The notes: generated by a model not told the origin, from the sequence alone. DNA of 55,149 nt from Stenotrophomonas maltophilia (GCF_003970865.1 NZ_RXLZ01000030.1:1-55149); one strand, 5' to 3'. Positions 17,145-25,385 are shown, counted from the stretch's first letter. A program made the numbers and translations.

Positions 17145-18067
17145 GCCTGACGCCGAGCGTCCTTGCCGTGCAGTGCGACGACGGTCATCGCTACGAGGTG
17201 ATCGCCTGCGTGCCCGCACATCCCATCGCACGCCTGCTGTGGCTGCCGGCACTGGGCGTGGCCGCGCGCCACTACCTGCCACTGGCATTGACGCTGGCGG
17301 CGAAGGGCGTGGCGGTCTACCTGCACGAGTGGCGTGGCAACGGCAGCAGTTCGCTGCGCCCGTCGCGCACGCAGGACTGGGGCTATCGCGAGGTACTCGA
17401 ACAGGATCTGCCGACCAGCCAGGCGGTCCTGGCCGCAGCGGATGACGACGCCGGCGCCCTGCCCTGGATCATCGGCGGCCATAGCCTGGGCGGGCAGCTG
17501 GCCTGCGTGCATGCCGGCCGCAACCCGCAGCACTTCAACCGGCTGTGGCTGGCCGCCAGCGGCTCACCGTTCTGGCGCGGGTTTCCGCCACCGCGCGGCT
17601 GGCTGCTGCCACTGGTCTATCGCTTCCTGCCGTGGATCGCGCAGCGCCAGGGCGTGCTGCATGGCCGGCGCCTCGGCTTTGGTGGCACCGAAGCGCGCGG
17701 ACTGATTGCCGACTGGGCACGCGTCGGCCTGAACAACCACTACGCCGCGGCTGGCATGGACGAAGACCTCGATGCGCAGATGGCGCGCGTGCATGGCAGC
17801 GCACAGGCGGTGCTGATGGAGCACGACTGGTTGGCTCCCACCGGATCGATGCAGACGCTGCTGGCGAAGCTGCCGAATGTGGACGCGCAGCTGCGCGTGC
17901 TGTCCGCGCAGGAACTGGGCACGCGCGCCGATCATTTCGCGTGGCTGAAGGCGCCGGAGGCCGTAGCTGACAGCTTTTTCATTCAGTTGGATGAAAATTT
18001 TCACAAAACTGTTGACGGTACGCGCCGACATCCGCATAATTCCGCTCCTGTCGCAGGGCGCCCGTAG
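17141..18067 (+). CDS. Alpha/beta hydrolase whose end overlaps a tRNA gene
   Basis: A 308-residue alpha/beta hydrolase with nucleophile elbow GGHSLGGQ, a likely acid in EHDWLAP and a likely histidine in RADHFAW. The substrate is unknown; sequence length and fold fit an esterase-like enzyme. It is translationally coupled to thiD (ATGA). The last ~20 codons run across a sigma70 promoter (18012-18040), and the TAG stop (18065-18067) lies within the first tRNA-Arg gene. The C-terminal tail after about residue 285 is therefore probably not functionally constrained. Confidence 0.85.
   Translation: MSLTPSVLAVQCDDGHRYEVIACVPAHPIARLLWLPALGVAARHYLPLALTLAAKGVAVYLHEWRGNGSSSLRPSRTQDWGYREVLEQDLPTSQAVLAAADDDAGALPWIIGGHSLGGQLACVHAGRNPQHFNRLWLAASGSPFWRGFPPPRGWLLPLVYRFLPWIAQRQGVLHGRRLGFGGTEARGLIADWARVGLNNHYAAAGMDEDLDAQMARVHGSAQAVLMEHDWLAPTGSMQTLLAKLPNVDAQLRVLSAQELGTRADHFAWLKAPEAVADSFFIQLDENFHKTVDGTRRHPHNSAPVAGRP
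18012..18040 (+). promoter_or_regulatory. Sigma70 promoter of the tRNA-Arg cluster, inside the hydrolase gene
   Basis: TTGACG (18012-18017) and CATAAT (18035-18040) with exactly 17 bases between, then a GC-rich discriminator. The predicted start is near 18047, about 11 bases before the first tRNA. The whole promoter is embedded in coding sequence. Confidence 0.8.
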
Positions 18068-18134
18068 CTCAGTTGGATAGAGTACCTGGCTACGAACCAG
18101 GCGGTCGGGAGTTCGAATCTCTCCGGGCGCACCA
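18058..18134 (+). tRNA. tRNA-Arg (anticodon ACG), copy 1
   Basis: A 77-nt cloverleaf with encoded CCA. The acceptor is GCGCCCG/CGGGCGC, the anticodon stem is CCTGG/CCAGG and the loop CTACGAA gives ACG (inosine-modified ICG reading CGU, CGC, CGA). The first 10 bases overlap the end of the upstream hydrolase gene. Confidence 0.97.
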
Positions 18135-18203
18135 CTCGACAGGTTTTCAGCATCCGCCGCTGAAAATGCAGTAAAATTAAGCAGTAAGTTGATTGTGTGC
18201 CGC

Positions 18204-18280
18204 GCGCCCGTAGCTCAGTTGGATAGAGTACCTGGCTACGAACCAGGCGGTCGGGAGTTCGAATCTCTCCGGGCGCACCA
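18204..18280 (+). tRNA. tRNA-Arg (ACG), copy 2
   Basis: Identical to copy 1 over all 77 nt including CCA; separated from it by 69 bases of AT-richer spacer. No separate strong promoter is obvious, so cotranscription is likely. Confidence 0.97.
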
Positions 18281-18312
18281 TACACAGTCAGCACAACAAG
18301 TTTATGTAATTG

Positions 18313-18389
18313 GCGCCCGTAGCTCAGTTGGATAGAGTACCTGGCTACGAACCAGGCGGTCGGGAGTTCGAATCTCTCCGGGCGCACCA
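18313..18389 (+). tRNA. tRNA-Arg (ACG), copy 3
   Basis: Identical to copies 1 and 2, 32 bases downstream of copy 2 and followed within 10 bases by a strong terminator. Triplication fits the heavy use of CGC/CGU arginine codons in this GC-rich genome. Confidence 0.97.
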
Positions 18390-18397
18390 TTACACCG

Positions 18398-18427
18398 AAA
18401 CAGCAGGCCTCGGCCTGCTGTTTTTTT
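18398..18427 (+). terminator. Rho-independent terminator of the tRNA-Arg cluster
   Basis: CAGCAGGCC-tc-GGCCTGCTG followed by seven T residues. Confidence 0.95.
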
Positions 18428-18464
18428 ATGCGTGTTTTTCGGCAGGGCTGCGCCCTGCCCCCTG

Positions 18465-18488
18465 GTAGTGCCGGCCGCTGGCCGGCAA
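18465..18488. repeat. SMAG-type REP palindrome
   Basis: GTAG head followed by TGCCGGCCGCTGGCCGGCA, the same unit as at 2076 near regA. Confidence 0.85.
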
Positions 18489-18614
18489 CCTCAACAGCAA
18501 CAGCAACAGCAAAAGCTGGCATTCCGTGGGCTGGCGGGGCGGTGTCGGAGTGCGGGGACGCCGTGAACCCCGCTCCGCGGTCCGGCCCAGCCGCTGGCGG
18601 CTGTGCGTTCGGGC

Positions 18615-18693
18615 GCTTGCGAAGCAATGCTTCGCAAGCAAAGCGCTCTCACCCATGGGGGCTCGATGGCGGCATCCATGCCGCCAACGGTCC
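18615..18693. repeat. Structured palindromic element B
   Basis: A perfect hairpin GCTTGCGAAGC-aat-GCTTCGCAAGC (18615-18639) is followed by a 33-base core (18661-18693) almost identical to 8544-8576 of element A: GCTCGATGGCG, a palindrome around CATCCATG, then CCAACGGTCC. The only differences from A are two positions that pair with each other. The downstream flanks of both copies also share CTGACAG and TTTCCGCGA. Confidence 0.8.
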
Positions 18694-18741
18694 TGCCTGC
18701 CCATGCCGCCCCACCTCTGACAGATTTCCGCGATCTGATGG

Positions 18742-18851
18742 ATCCACGCCATGCGTGGATGAATCTCCATCGAGTTCGAGTATTTCGATAATTGATCGAA
18801 GAGCATCCACGCATGGCGTGGATCTACCGTGTCGACCAAGGTCGACACCTA
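18742..18851. repeat. Cluster of three SMAG-type palindromes
   Basis: Palindromes at 18742-18760 (ATCCACGCCATGCGTGGAT), 18805-18827 (ATCCACGCATGGCGTGGAT plus CTAC) and 18829-18851 (TGTCGACC-aa-GGTCGACA plus CTAC). The first two can also pair with each other in a larger stem. Confidence 0.8.
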
Positions 18852-18876
18852 CCAACAGCAGCGGGACTCTGTCGAA

Positions 18877-18978
18877 GGCGGGGTGGGTCCGGTTGCGGGG
18901 GCGTGAGCCGCATGGATGCGGCGACCGAGCTTACATGGACGTACTTGCAGCGGCCCCCGCAACCGGACCCACCCCGCC
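18877..18978. repeat. Structured palindromic element C with 26-bp perfect arms
   Basis: The arms 18877-18902 and 18953-18978 are perfect reverse complements. The loop contains CCGCATGGATGCGG followed by CGACCGAGC, which on the other strand resembles the core of elements A and B with different but still pairing stem bases. Architecture (long perfect arms around a CATCCATG hairpin) matches element A at 8496-8599. Confidence 0.8.
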
Positions 18979-19002
18979 ATCCCTCAGGAAACCAGCTTCT
19001 GT

Positions 19003-19033
<31 letters not shown>

Positions 19034-19072
19034 CCAGCCCCTAGCGGGTGCAGGGCGCAGCCCTGCCAAACC

Positions 19073-19993
19073 CTACCCCCTTGCCATTGCCTGCCACCAC
19101 TGCGACAACAGCTCTGGCCTGCGCAGGCGCTCGCGCCACCAGCGCAGTGCCGCGCCATCCTCACCGGTGCGCCAGGCCAGCCAGAAGGTCTCTTCCGGCT
19201 TGTGCTCCTCTACTTCGCGGATCACCAGCTGGCCGCGCGCCACCGCAGCGCGCGCGCACGGTTCGGGCAGGAAGCCGAAGCCCACGCCTTCGCACTGCAG
19301 CTTCAATTTGCTGGCCATGTCGGGCACCGTCAGCATCTCCTGCCCCATCAACAGCCCGACCGTGCGCGGCAGCAGCCGTCGCGCCGAATCGGAAACGGCG
19401 ATCGCGCAGTGCTCGACCAGCTGCTCGCGACCGAGCACACCCGGTACTGCTGCCAATGGATGATCGGGCGCGACCGCGAACACGAACTCCACCGTGCCCA
19501 GCGGCTCAACCACATAACCACCGCCACTGGGGCCCTCGCCCGGCGCGCCGACCAGCAGGTCGGCACGGCGGTCCAGCAACGCCTCCCAGGTGCCGGACAG
19601 GGCCTCGCCGATCAATCGCAGCCGGGTCGGTGCCTCGGCCTCACGAAACGCGGCGATGTCCGGACCGAGCAGCCAGGTCGGGAACACCGAGTCCACCGCC
19701 AGCGTCAGTTCAGTCTCCCAGCCCGACGCCACCCGGCGCACCCGCAGTTCCAACTCGCGGGCGGCGCGCAGCAGGTGCCGGCCCTCGTCCAGCAGCGCGC
19801 GGCCGGCCTCGGTCGGTTCGGCGCGCGGGCCGACCCGGTCGAACAGCTGAACGCCCAGGTCCTCCTCCAGCTTGGCCACGGTGTAGGAGATGGTCGAGGG
19901 CACTTTGTGCAGGGCCTTGCCGGCGCCGGCAAACGAGCCGCGGCGGTCGATGGCATCCAGGATCTGCAGGGCATCGAGGCTGAGCTTGAGCAT
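19073..19993 (-). CDS. LysR-family regulator, YhaJ-like
   Basis: A 306-residue LysR-type regulator with an N-terminal winged helix (about 5-63: LDALQILDAIDRRGSFAGAG, then STISYTVAKLEEDLGVQLFDR) and a periplasmic-binding-like effector domain (~90-300). Its first 65 residues are close to E. coli YhaJ (LEALRVMDAIDRRGSF). It lies back to back with a pirin gene, as yhaJ does near the pirin gene yhaK. It probably controls that pirin from the 140-base shared promoter region. The effector is unknown; YhaJ itself has been linked to aromatic compound sensing. Confidence 0.85.
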   Translation of the reverse strand: MLKLSLDALQILDAIDRRGSFAGAGKALHKVPSTISYTVAKLEEDLGVQLFDRVGPRAEPTEAGRALLDEGRHLLRAARELELRVRRVASGWETELTLAVDSVFPTWLLGPDIAAFREAEAPTRLRLIGEALSGTWEALLDRRADLLVGAPGEGPSGGGYVVEPLGTVEFVFAVAPDHPLAAVPGVLGREQLVEHCAIAVSDSARRLLPRTVGLLMGQEMLTVPDMASKLKLQCEGVGFGFLPEPCARAAVARGQLVIREVEEHKPEETFWLAWRTGEDGAALRWWRERLRRPELLSQWWQAMARG

Positions 19994-20133
19994 TCGAATT
20001 TTTCGATGATGGCTGTCAAAACTATCCGTTTTTCAAACCCCGGGCGCAAGCGGATACTTCTCTCCAACGGGGAAACACAGCGGCTACCGGCCCACCCCGC
20101 CCCATCGAAACCATCGAACAAGGAGATTCCATC

Positions 20134-20835
20134 ATGCTGCAGATCCGCAAGAGCGCTACCCGTGGCCTGGCCGAGCATGGCTGGCTGTCCTCGCGCCATA
20201 CCTTCTCCTTCGCCAACTACTACGACCCGCGCTACGTCAGCTTCGGCCCGCTGCGGGTGATCAACGAAGACAAGGTGATCGGCGGCCAGGGCTTCGGCAC
20301 CCACGGCCACAGCAACATGGAAATCATCTCCTACGTGCTGGGCGGTGCGCTGGAGCACAAGGACTCGATGGGCACCGGCTCGGTGCTGCGCTACGGCGAC
20401 GTGCAGCGCATGAGCGCCGGCAGCGGCGTCACCCACAGCGAGTTCAACCATTCCGCCGACGAGACCGTGCACTTCCTGCAGATCTGGATCTTCCCGGACA
20501 CCGAGAACATCACGCCGTCGTACGAGGAGACCCACTTCACGCCGGAGACCAAGCGCGGCCAGCTGCGCCTGATCGCTTCGCCGGACGGTGCCGACGGTTC
20601 GTTGCGCATCCACCAGGATGCCCGCATCTTCGCCACCATCCTCGACGGCGGCCAGAAGCTGCACCATGCGCTCGGCAACGGTCGTGGCGCCTATGTGCAG
20701 GTGGCCCGTGGGCAGCTGCAGGTCAACGGCATCACCCTGGAAGCCGGTGATGCGCTGCAGGTCAGCGACGAAGCCCAGCTGACGCTGGAAAACGGCAACG
20801 ACGCTGAAGTGCTGGTGTTCGACCTGCCGCTGTAA
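20134..20835 (+). CDS. Pirin family bicupin (YhaK/YhhW-like)
   Basis: A 233-residue bicupin. The N-terminal cupin shows the pirin motif GFGTHGHSNMEIISYVLGG with metal ligands in HxH and a downstream glutamate, then GSGVTHSEFN. Relatives include YhhW, which has quercetin dioxygenase activity in vitro, and YhaK. The start ATG is preceded by AAGGAGATT at ideal spacing. It is divergent from the YhaJ-like regulator, suggesting a redox or aromatic-compound response unit. Confidence 0.92.
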   Translation: MLQIRKSATRGLAEHGWLSSRHTFSFANYYDPRYVSFGPLRVINEDKVIGGQGFGTHGHSNMEIISYVLGGALEHKDSMGTGSVLRYGDVQRMSAGSGVTHSEFNHSADETVHFLQIWIFPDTENITPSYEETHFTPETKRGQLRLIASPDGADGSLRIHQDARIFATILDGGQKLHHALGNGRGAYVQVARGQLQVNGITLEAGDALQVSDEAQLTLENGNDAEVLVFDLPL

Positions 20836-20842
20836 CCACAAC

Positions 20843-20870
20843 GCCCGCGATGCCGAAAGGCATCGCGGGC
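20843..20870 (+). terminator. Strong hairpin after the pirin gene
   Basis: GCCCGCGATGCC-gaaa-GGCATCGCGGGC, a 12-bp perfect stem with a GAAA tetraloop, 8 bases after the pirin stop. No T-run follows, so termination is likely but not certain. Confidence 0.65.
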
Positions 20871-20876
20871 GTATGT

Positions 20877-20938
20877 GTAGAGCCGAGCCCATGCTCGGCT
20901 GCGGTTTGACAGCCAGCCGAGCGTGGGCTCGGCTCTAC
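20877..20938. repeat. Inverted pair of SMAG-type palindromes
   Basis: GTAGAGCCGAGCCCATGCTCGGCT and, in reverse orientation, AGCCGAGCGTGGGCTCGGCT ending CTAC. It lies between the convergent pirin and TonB receptor genes and probably terminates both. Confidence 0.85.
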
Positions 20939-20948
20939 AAGATCCGCG

Positions 20949-23153
20949 TCAGAACTTGTAGTTCAAGGTGAGCCGTACATTGCGCGGCTCGCCCCAGGTG
21001 TAGGTGCTGTACCAGTTGAAGATCGTGTAGTAACGCTTGTCGAGCAGGTTGTTGACGTTGACCGTGGCCGACAGGCGATCGTTGAACTGGTAGCGCGCCA
21101 TCGCATCGAGCAACCAGTACGGCTGCGTGCGATGCACCACCTTGGCCCGCGTGGCCGGGTTGGTGATCTCGCCGAAGGTCGAATCCTGCCAGCGTGCGCC
21201 GCCACCCAGCGTCAGCCCCTGCCAGGCGCCACGCAGGCGGTAGCTGGTGTGCAGGCTGAACTGGTTCTCCGGTTCCAGCGTGGTCACCTTGGTGCCCGCC
21301 TGACGGGCGATCTTGTGGGAGAACCCACCCTGCACCTGCCAGCCCTCGGCCAGCTGACCCGACATTTCAAGCTCGTAACCCTTGGTGCGCACGCCCATCA
21401 AGGCGCGGTAGGCATCCTGGCCAGCCGGTGTCTTGCCGCCGGTGGGCTGGGCGAAGTTGTCCTGATCAAGCTGGAACAGCGCCGCACTGGCATTGAGGCG
21501 CCCATCGAAGAACTCAGCCTTCAGGCCAACCTCGTAGCTGCGGCCCTCCAGTGGATCCAGGGCCTTGCCCTGCTCGTCACGCTCGCCCTGCGGCTTGAAG
21601 ATGGTGCTGTAGCTGGCATACACCGAGTAATGCTCGCCGAGGTCGTAGACCACGCCGGCATACGGCACATAGACGCCGGTCTCGCGCGTGTCCGGCGAGC
21701 GGTAACTGGCCAGGCGGCTGCCGACGATCAGCTTCAACGGATCTGCCACGTCGAAACGGCCGACCACGTACAACCCGTTCTCGCGGGTTACTTCATTGTT
21801 GTCATAGGTGCGCTGCCACTGCGGCTCGGCAATGTCACCATTCCAGGTTCTGTAGTCCGGCACGGTATCCGGGAACCCCGCCTGCGGGCCGTAGCCGGTA
21901 TTGGTCCAGCGCTTGCGCGAGGCACTGCCACCGACCACCAGCTCATGCTCGCGGCCGAACAGGCCGAAATGCCCGCTCACATAGAAGTCGGCGGCATTGC
22001 TGACGGTCTTGCCGACGTACTTGCCGAGCCACAGGCTGACGCCCTCGCCGGTCAACGGATCAGGATTGCCGGCGGCGGCTCCGGCCAGTGCGGCGTCATA
22101 GCCGTTGACCTGGTGGTTGAGCTGCAGCTTGGCAATCCAATCGTTGGCGAACGTGTGCTCCAACGTGGCGAAACCGGTACGGACGTACTGGCGCCAGCCG
22201 GCCCATTGCGCACCATTGTTGAACGAGCGCGGCATGCGGTTGAAGTTGCCAGCGCTGTCCAGCAGCGGAATGCCGCCCCACGTCGAACCCTTCGGGTCGC
22301 TGTCCATCACGTCGCCACCGACCGACAGCAGCGTGCGTTCGCCCAGATCGGCTTCCAGCACGGCATAGCCGACCTTGCTGGTGCGCTGGTAGTTGTCCAG
22401 GTTGGAGCGCTTGTCTTCCCAGGCACCCACGGCACGGCCACGCACGCGGCCATCGGCAGTCAGCGGGCCACCCACATCAAGCTCGGCGCGGTAGTCGTCC
22501 CAGCGGCCGACACCCACTGAGGCACTACCGGCGAAGTCTTTGCCCGGCTTCTTGCGCACCAGGTTGATGGTCGCACCCGGATCGCCCATGCCGGTCAGCA
22601 GGCCGGTCGCGCCCTTGAGCACTTCGATGCGGTCGTAGATGGCGGTGTCGCTGAGCGTGTTGCCGGCGGAGTATGCCGAATTGCGCGACATCGGAATGCC
22701 GTCGTACTGGAAGTTCTGGATCGCGAAGCCGCGCGCGTAGTACTCGGTGCGTTCGCTGTCGTAGGTGACGATGCTGATGCCGGGGGTCACCCGCATCACG
22801 TCGTCGATGCCGTGCAGGCCGAAGTCATCCATCTGGGCGCGGGTGATCACGCTGATGGTCTGCGGGGTCTGCCGTGGCGTCAGCACCAGGCGGGTGGCGG
22901 TGGCAATGGTGCCGGGCGTATAGGCGCCGCTGCCCTCGGTGATGGTCCCGAGCAGGTTGGCGGTGACCTGCACGGTCTGCAGGGTCTGTGATGCAGGGGC
23001 CTGGGAATCCTTGGCTGGATCCGTACTGGACTGCGCAGCAGCAATACCGCTGCTGCCCAGAGCAGCGATCAGCAGGCCCCGGGCCAGCGCCTGCGGCAAC
23101 GCGCGGCGACGCGGCAAGGGGGACGGAGTATGGACAACAGGCACAGACAGCAC
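20949..23153 (-). CDS. TonB-dependent siderophore-type receptor
   Basis: A 734-residue outer-membrane receptor of the ferric-siderophore class (FpvA/FoxA-like). It has a signal peptide ending about residue 40 and a possible TonB box around TLQTVQVTA. The plug (~75-190) has RQTPQTISVITRAQMDDFG and DRIEVLKGATGLLTGMGDPG, and a 22-strand barrel ends in phenylalanine (NYKF). There is no N-terminal STN domain, so it is not a signalling transducer. It starts at GTG (23153), preceded by GGAGG with 7-base spacing. I see no Fur box in the 130 bases upstream, unusual for this class. Confidence 0.92.
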   Translation of the reverse strand: MLSVPVVHTPSPLPRRRALPQALARGLLIAALGSSGIAAAQSSTDPAKDSQAPASQTLQTVQVTANLLGTITEGSGAYTPGTIATATRLVLTPRQTPQTISVITRAQMDDFGLHGIDDVMRVTPGISIVTYDSERTEYYARGFAIQNFQYDGIPMSRNSAYSAGNTLSDTAIYDRIEVLKGATGLLTGMGDPGATINLVRKKPGKDFAGSASVGVGRWDDYRAELDVGGPLTADGRVRGRAVGAWEDKRSNLDNYQRTSKVGYAVLEADLGERTLLSVGGDVMDSDPKGSTWGGIPLLDSAGNFNRMPRSFNNGAQWAGWRQYVRTGFATLEHTFANDWIAKLQLNHQVNGYDAALAGAAAGNPDPLTGEGVSLWLGKYVGKTVSNAADFYVSGHFGLFGREHELVVGGSASRKRWTNTGYGPQAGFPDTVPDYRTWNGDIAEPQWQRTYDNNEVTRENGLYVVGRFDVADPLKLIVGSRLASYRSPDTRETGVYVPYAGVVYDLGEHYSVYASYSTIFKPQGERDEQGKALDPLEGRSYEVGLKAEFFDGRLNASAALFQLDQDNFAQPTGGKTPAGQDAYRALMGVRTKGYELEMSGQLAEGWQVQGGFSHKIARQAGTKVTTLEPENQFSLHTSYRLRGAWQGLTLGGGARWQDSTFGEITNPATRAKVVHRTQPYWLLDAMARYQFNDRLSATVNVNNLLDKRYYTIFNWYSTYTWGEPRNVRLTLNYKF

Positions 23154-23229
23154 GGCGGGACCTCCACGATAGGGTGGGATCCTCTGGCGGCGGCTGGAGG
23201 GAAGAGAGGGACGCGGCCGGATGGCCGCA

Positions 23230-23255
23230 GGCGCAGGAGTGTACTCCCCTGCGCC
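23230..23255. other. Hairpin between hydrolase and TonB receptor
   Basis: GGCGCAGG-agtgtactcc-CCTGCGCC forms an 8-bp stem 31 bases beyond the hydrolase stop and upstream of the receptor. It has no T-run. It may be a terminator or attenuator on the minus strand. Confidence 0.4.
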
Positions 23256-23285
23256 GCGGCTGTCGTGCGGTGTGCTGGCGCGGGA

Positions 23286-23981
23286 TCAGCCGCCGATGGC
23301 GGCGCAGGCCTCCAGGATCAGCGCGGTCACTTCCTTCGGCTGCGACGCCAGCGAGGCATGGCTGGCATCCAGCTCCAGCAGGCGCCTGGGCTGCATCCTT
23401 GCGGCCATGGCCTTCTGGTTTTCCGGCGCGATCATGCGGTCGTGGCGGGACAGCTGGTACCAGCTCGGCGCGTGCTTCCACGCCGGGTCGCTGACCGCAT
23501 CACCGAAGGTACTGGCCAGCGGCGCCTTCTGGGTCACCGCCATCACCCGGCCCTCGTCTTCGCTCAGATCCTGGCAGAAGCTCTCATGGAACTTGTCCGC
23601 GCGCAGCCACAGGTAGCCATCGCTGTCCGGCGCAAGGTTCGGCGCCGCCTCCGGCAGGTGCTGCTGGGTGATGCCACCGGGGCTCTCGCCGGCATCAGGC
23701 GCGAAAGCGGCGATGTAGACCAGGCCCTTCACGTTGTCCTCGTTGCCGGCCTGGCTGATCACCGCGCCGCCATAGGAGTGGCCGACCAGCAGCACCGGCC
23801 CGTCGATCTGCCGGATCATTTTCCGGGTGCGCCCTGCGTCGTCGGCCAGCGAGGTAAGCGGCAGTTCCACCGCCTGCACACGGTCGTGGCCGTTGCGATG
23901 CAGTTCCAGGATCACCTTGGCCCAGTGTGCGGCCCCGCCCCAGAATCCATGGACGAGGAGGATGGTCGGTGTCGTGCTCAT
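23286..23981 (-). CDS. Alpha/beta hydrolase, small esterase-like
   Basis: A 231-residue alpha/beta hydrolase: VHGFWGGAAHW (oxyanion region), nucleophile VGHSYGGAV, and a C-terminal ELDASHASLASQP with the likely catalytic histidine. It resembles the salicylate esterase/hydroxynitrile lyase-like group often annotated simply as hydrolase. The MSTTPT start is chosen over the longer frame because GGAGA sits 7 bases upstream and the fold begins right after it. Substrate unknown. Confidence 0.87.
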   Translation of the reverse strand: MSTTPTILLVHGFWGGAAHWAKVILELHRNGHDRVQAVELPLTSLADDAGRTRKMIRQIDGPVLLVGHSYGGAVISQAGNEDNVKGLVYIAAFAPDAGESPGGITQQHLPEAAPNLAPDSDGYLWLRADKFHESFCQDLSEDEGRVMAVTQKAPLASTFGDAVSDPAWKHAPSWYQLSRHDRMIAPENQKAMAARMQPRRLLELDASHASLASQPKEVTALILEACAAIGG

Positions 23982-24122
23982 GTACGGGTCTCCGGCAGCG
24001 GCCGGCGGGATGCCGACCGTGCAGCCACTGTCCGTGGGCGACGTTAATCGCCAGTGACGCGATCGGGTCACTGCAATCGTATGCGTCGCCCGATGTCACG
24101 CATGGCACTTGCCGAGCTGGCT

Positions 24123-24136
24123 TGAAAACGTTTTCA
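24123..24136. promoter_or_regulatory. Perfect LacI/GalR-type palindromic operator
   Basis: TGAAAACGTTTTCA is a 14-base perfect palindrome with the central CG typical of LacI/GalR-family operators. It lies in the gap between the divergent hydrolase and MFS genes, 30 bases before the MFS start. No LacI-family regulator is encoded in the window. Confidence 0.55.
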
Positions 24137-24165
24137 TGAACATCCCCTGGAGCTTCGCATCGCGC

Positions 24166-25305
24166 ATGACGCCTTCATCCCCACGTGCCCAGCAGCACGC
24201 CACCCGCGCCGCCTTCTTCATTCCCGGATTCGCCACCGCTGCATGGGCGCCGATGGTGCCCTACGCCAAGGCCAAGGCTGGGCTGTCCGACGCCAGCCTT
24301 GGCGCCGTGCTGCTGTGCCTCGGGCTCGGCTCGTTGCTGGCGATGCCGTTGGCGGGCGCGCTGACCGGACGGCTGGGCTGCCGCCGGGTGATGGTGATCA
24401 CCTGCGCGATGATGCTGTGCGCCCTGCCCTTGCTGGTGCTGGCGCCCTCGCCGGTGGCGCTGGGCGCGGCCCTGTTCGTGTTCGGCGCCGGCGTCGGTGC
24501 ACTCGATTGTGCGATGAACATGCAGGCGGTGGCGGTCGAGCGCGACGCCGGGCGCGCGATGATGTCCGGCTTCCATGCCTTCTACAGCATCGGTGGCTTT
24601 GTCGGTGCCGGCTGCATGACCGGCCTGCTGATCCTCGGCACGCCGCTGTGGCTGGCCGCGCTGGTTTCGGTGGCGGCGCTGCTGCTGGTCGCGGTGCTGT
24701 CGGCGCCGCACTGGCGCCCGCAACGGATCCTGCACGAAGGACCATTGCTGGCACTGCCGCACGGCGTGGTGCTGTTCATCGGCGTGCTGGCCTTCGTGGT
24801 GTTCCTCGCCGAGGGATCGATGCTGGACTGGAGCGCGGTGTTCCTGGCCGAAGTGCGGCAGGTACCGCGCGACCAGGCCGGCGCCGGCTTCGCGCTGTTC
24901 ACCCTGGCGATGACCGCGATGCGCCTGTTCGGCGACGGCATCGTCGAGCGCCTCGGCCGCACCCGCACAATGGTCTTCGGCGGCATCACCGCCGCAGCAG
25001 GGTTCACATTGGCCACGCTGGTACCCTCGTTCCCGGTGGCGCTGGCGGGATACGTGCTGGTCGGGCTGGGCTGCGCCAATATCGTGCCGGCACTGTTCTC
25101 GATGGCCGGCCAACAGCGGGTGATGCCGGAGAGCATCGCCATCACTGCGGTGACCACGCTGGGTTACGCCGGCATCCTCGCCGGTCCGGCAGCGATCGGT
25201 GCACTGGCACACGGCACCAGCCTCGGCTTCGCCTTCCTGTGCGTGGCCGCGCTGCTGCTGGGCGTCGCGGCGTCTGCCCGCTCGCTGGCACGACGGGTGG
25301 CCTGA
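24166..25305 (+). CDS. MFS transporter, YbjJ-like
   Basis: A 12-helix major facilitator of 379 residues. It begins TRAAFFIPGFATAAWAPMVPYAK after a short polar lead, typical of the YbjJ/FucP-like group; FGAGVGALDCAMNMQAVAVE in helix 4 and FHAFYSIGGFVGA in helix 5 are characteristic. The substrate is unknown. The ATG at 24166 is preferred because GGAGC lies upstream and because an earlier in-frame ATG (24138 region) would overlap the palindromic operator. A start 10 codons earlier cannot be excluded. Confidence 0.85.
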   Translation: MTPSSPRAQQHATRAAFFIPGFATAAWAPMVPYAKAKAGLSDASLGAVLLCLGLGSLLAMPLAGALTGRLGCRRVMVITCAMMLCALPLLVLAPSPVALGAALFVFGAGVGALDCAMNMQAVAVERDAGRAMMSGFHAFYSIGGFVGAGCMTGLLILGTPLWLAALVSVAALLLVAVLSAPHWRPQRILHEGPLLALPHGVVLFIGVLAFVVFLAEGSMLDWSAVFLAEVRQVPRDQAGAGFALFTLAMTAMRLFGDGIVERLGRTRTMVFGGITAAAGFTLATLVPSFPVALAGYVLVGLGCANIVPALFSMAGQQRVMPESIAITAVTTLGYAGILAGPAAIGALAHGTSLGFAFLCVAALLLGVAASARSLARRVA

Positions 25306-25309
25306 CAGA

Positions 25310-25385
25310 AAAAGGGGACGGAGGGGATTAAGTCGTTTCCAACCCAGGAGTGCGGGAAACGACTTAATCCCCTCCGTCCCCTTTT
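25310..25385. terminator. 31-bp perfect inverted repeat between convergent genes
   Basis: The arms 25310-25340 and 25355-25385 are perfect reverse complements (AAAAGGGGACGGAGGGG plus TTAAGTCGTTTCC) around a 14-base loop. A-run and T-run ends make it a bidirectional intrinsic terminator for the MFS gene (stop 25305) and the convergent lipoprotein hydrolase (stop 25387). Its length far exceeds what termination requires. Confidence 0.85.

Noticed and set aside
18058..18389. Triple tRNA-Arg as an integrative-element attachment site
   Set aside because: All three copies are complete, no integrase is nearby and no partial tRNA 3' end is repeated further on.
19073..20835. Horizontal transfer island containing the LysR/pirin pair
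   Set aside because: Composition and codon use look like neighbours, and no integrase, direct repeats or transposase were seen.
20949..23153. Signalling (STN) role for this receptor
   Set aside because: The segment between the signal peptide and the plug is too short for an STN domain and no sigma/FecR genes are adjacent.
23154..23285. Fur box upstream of the siderophore-type receptor at 20949-23153
   Set aside because: I looked for the GAGAAT-n-ATT-n-TCAT pattern and found only a GC-rich hairpin.
24136..24165. Upstream start for the YbjJ-like MFS gene
   Set aside because: It would place the start codon on the palindromic operator and has no ribosome site; GGAGC favours the later ATG.
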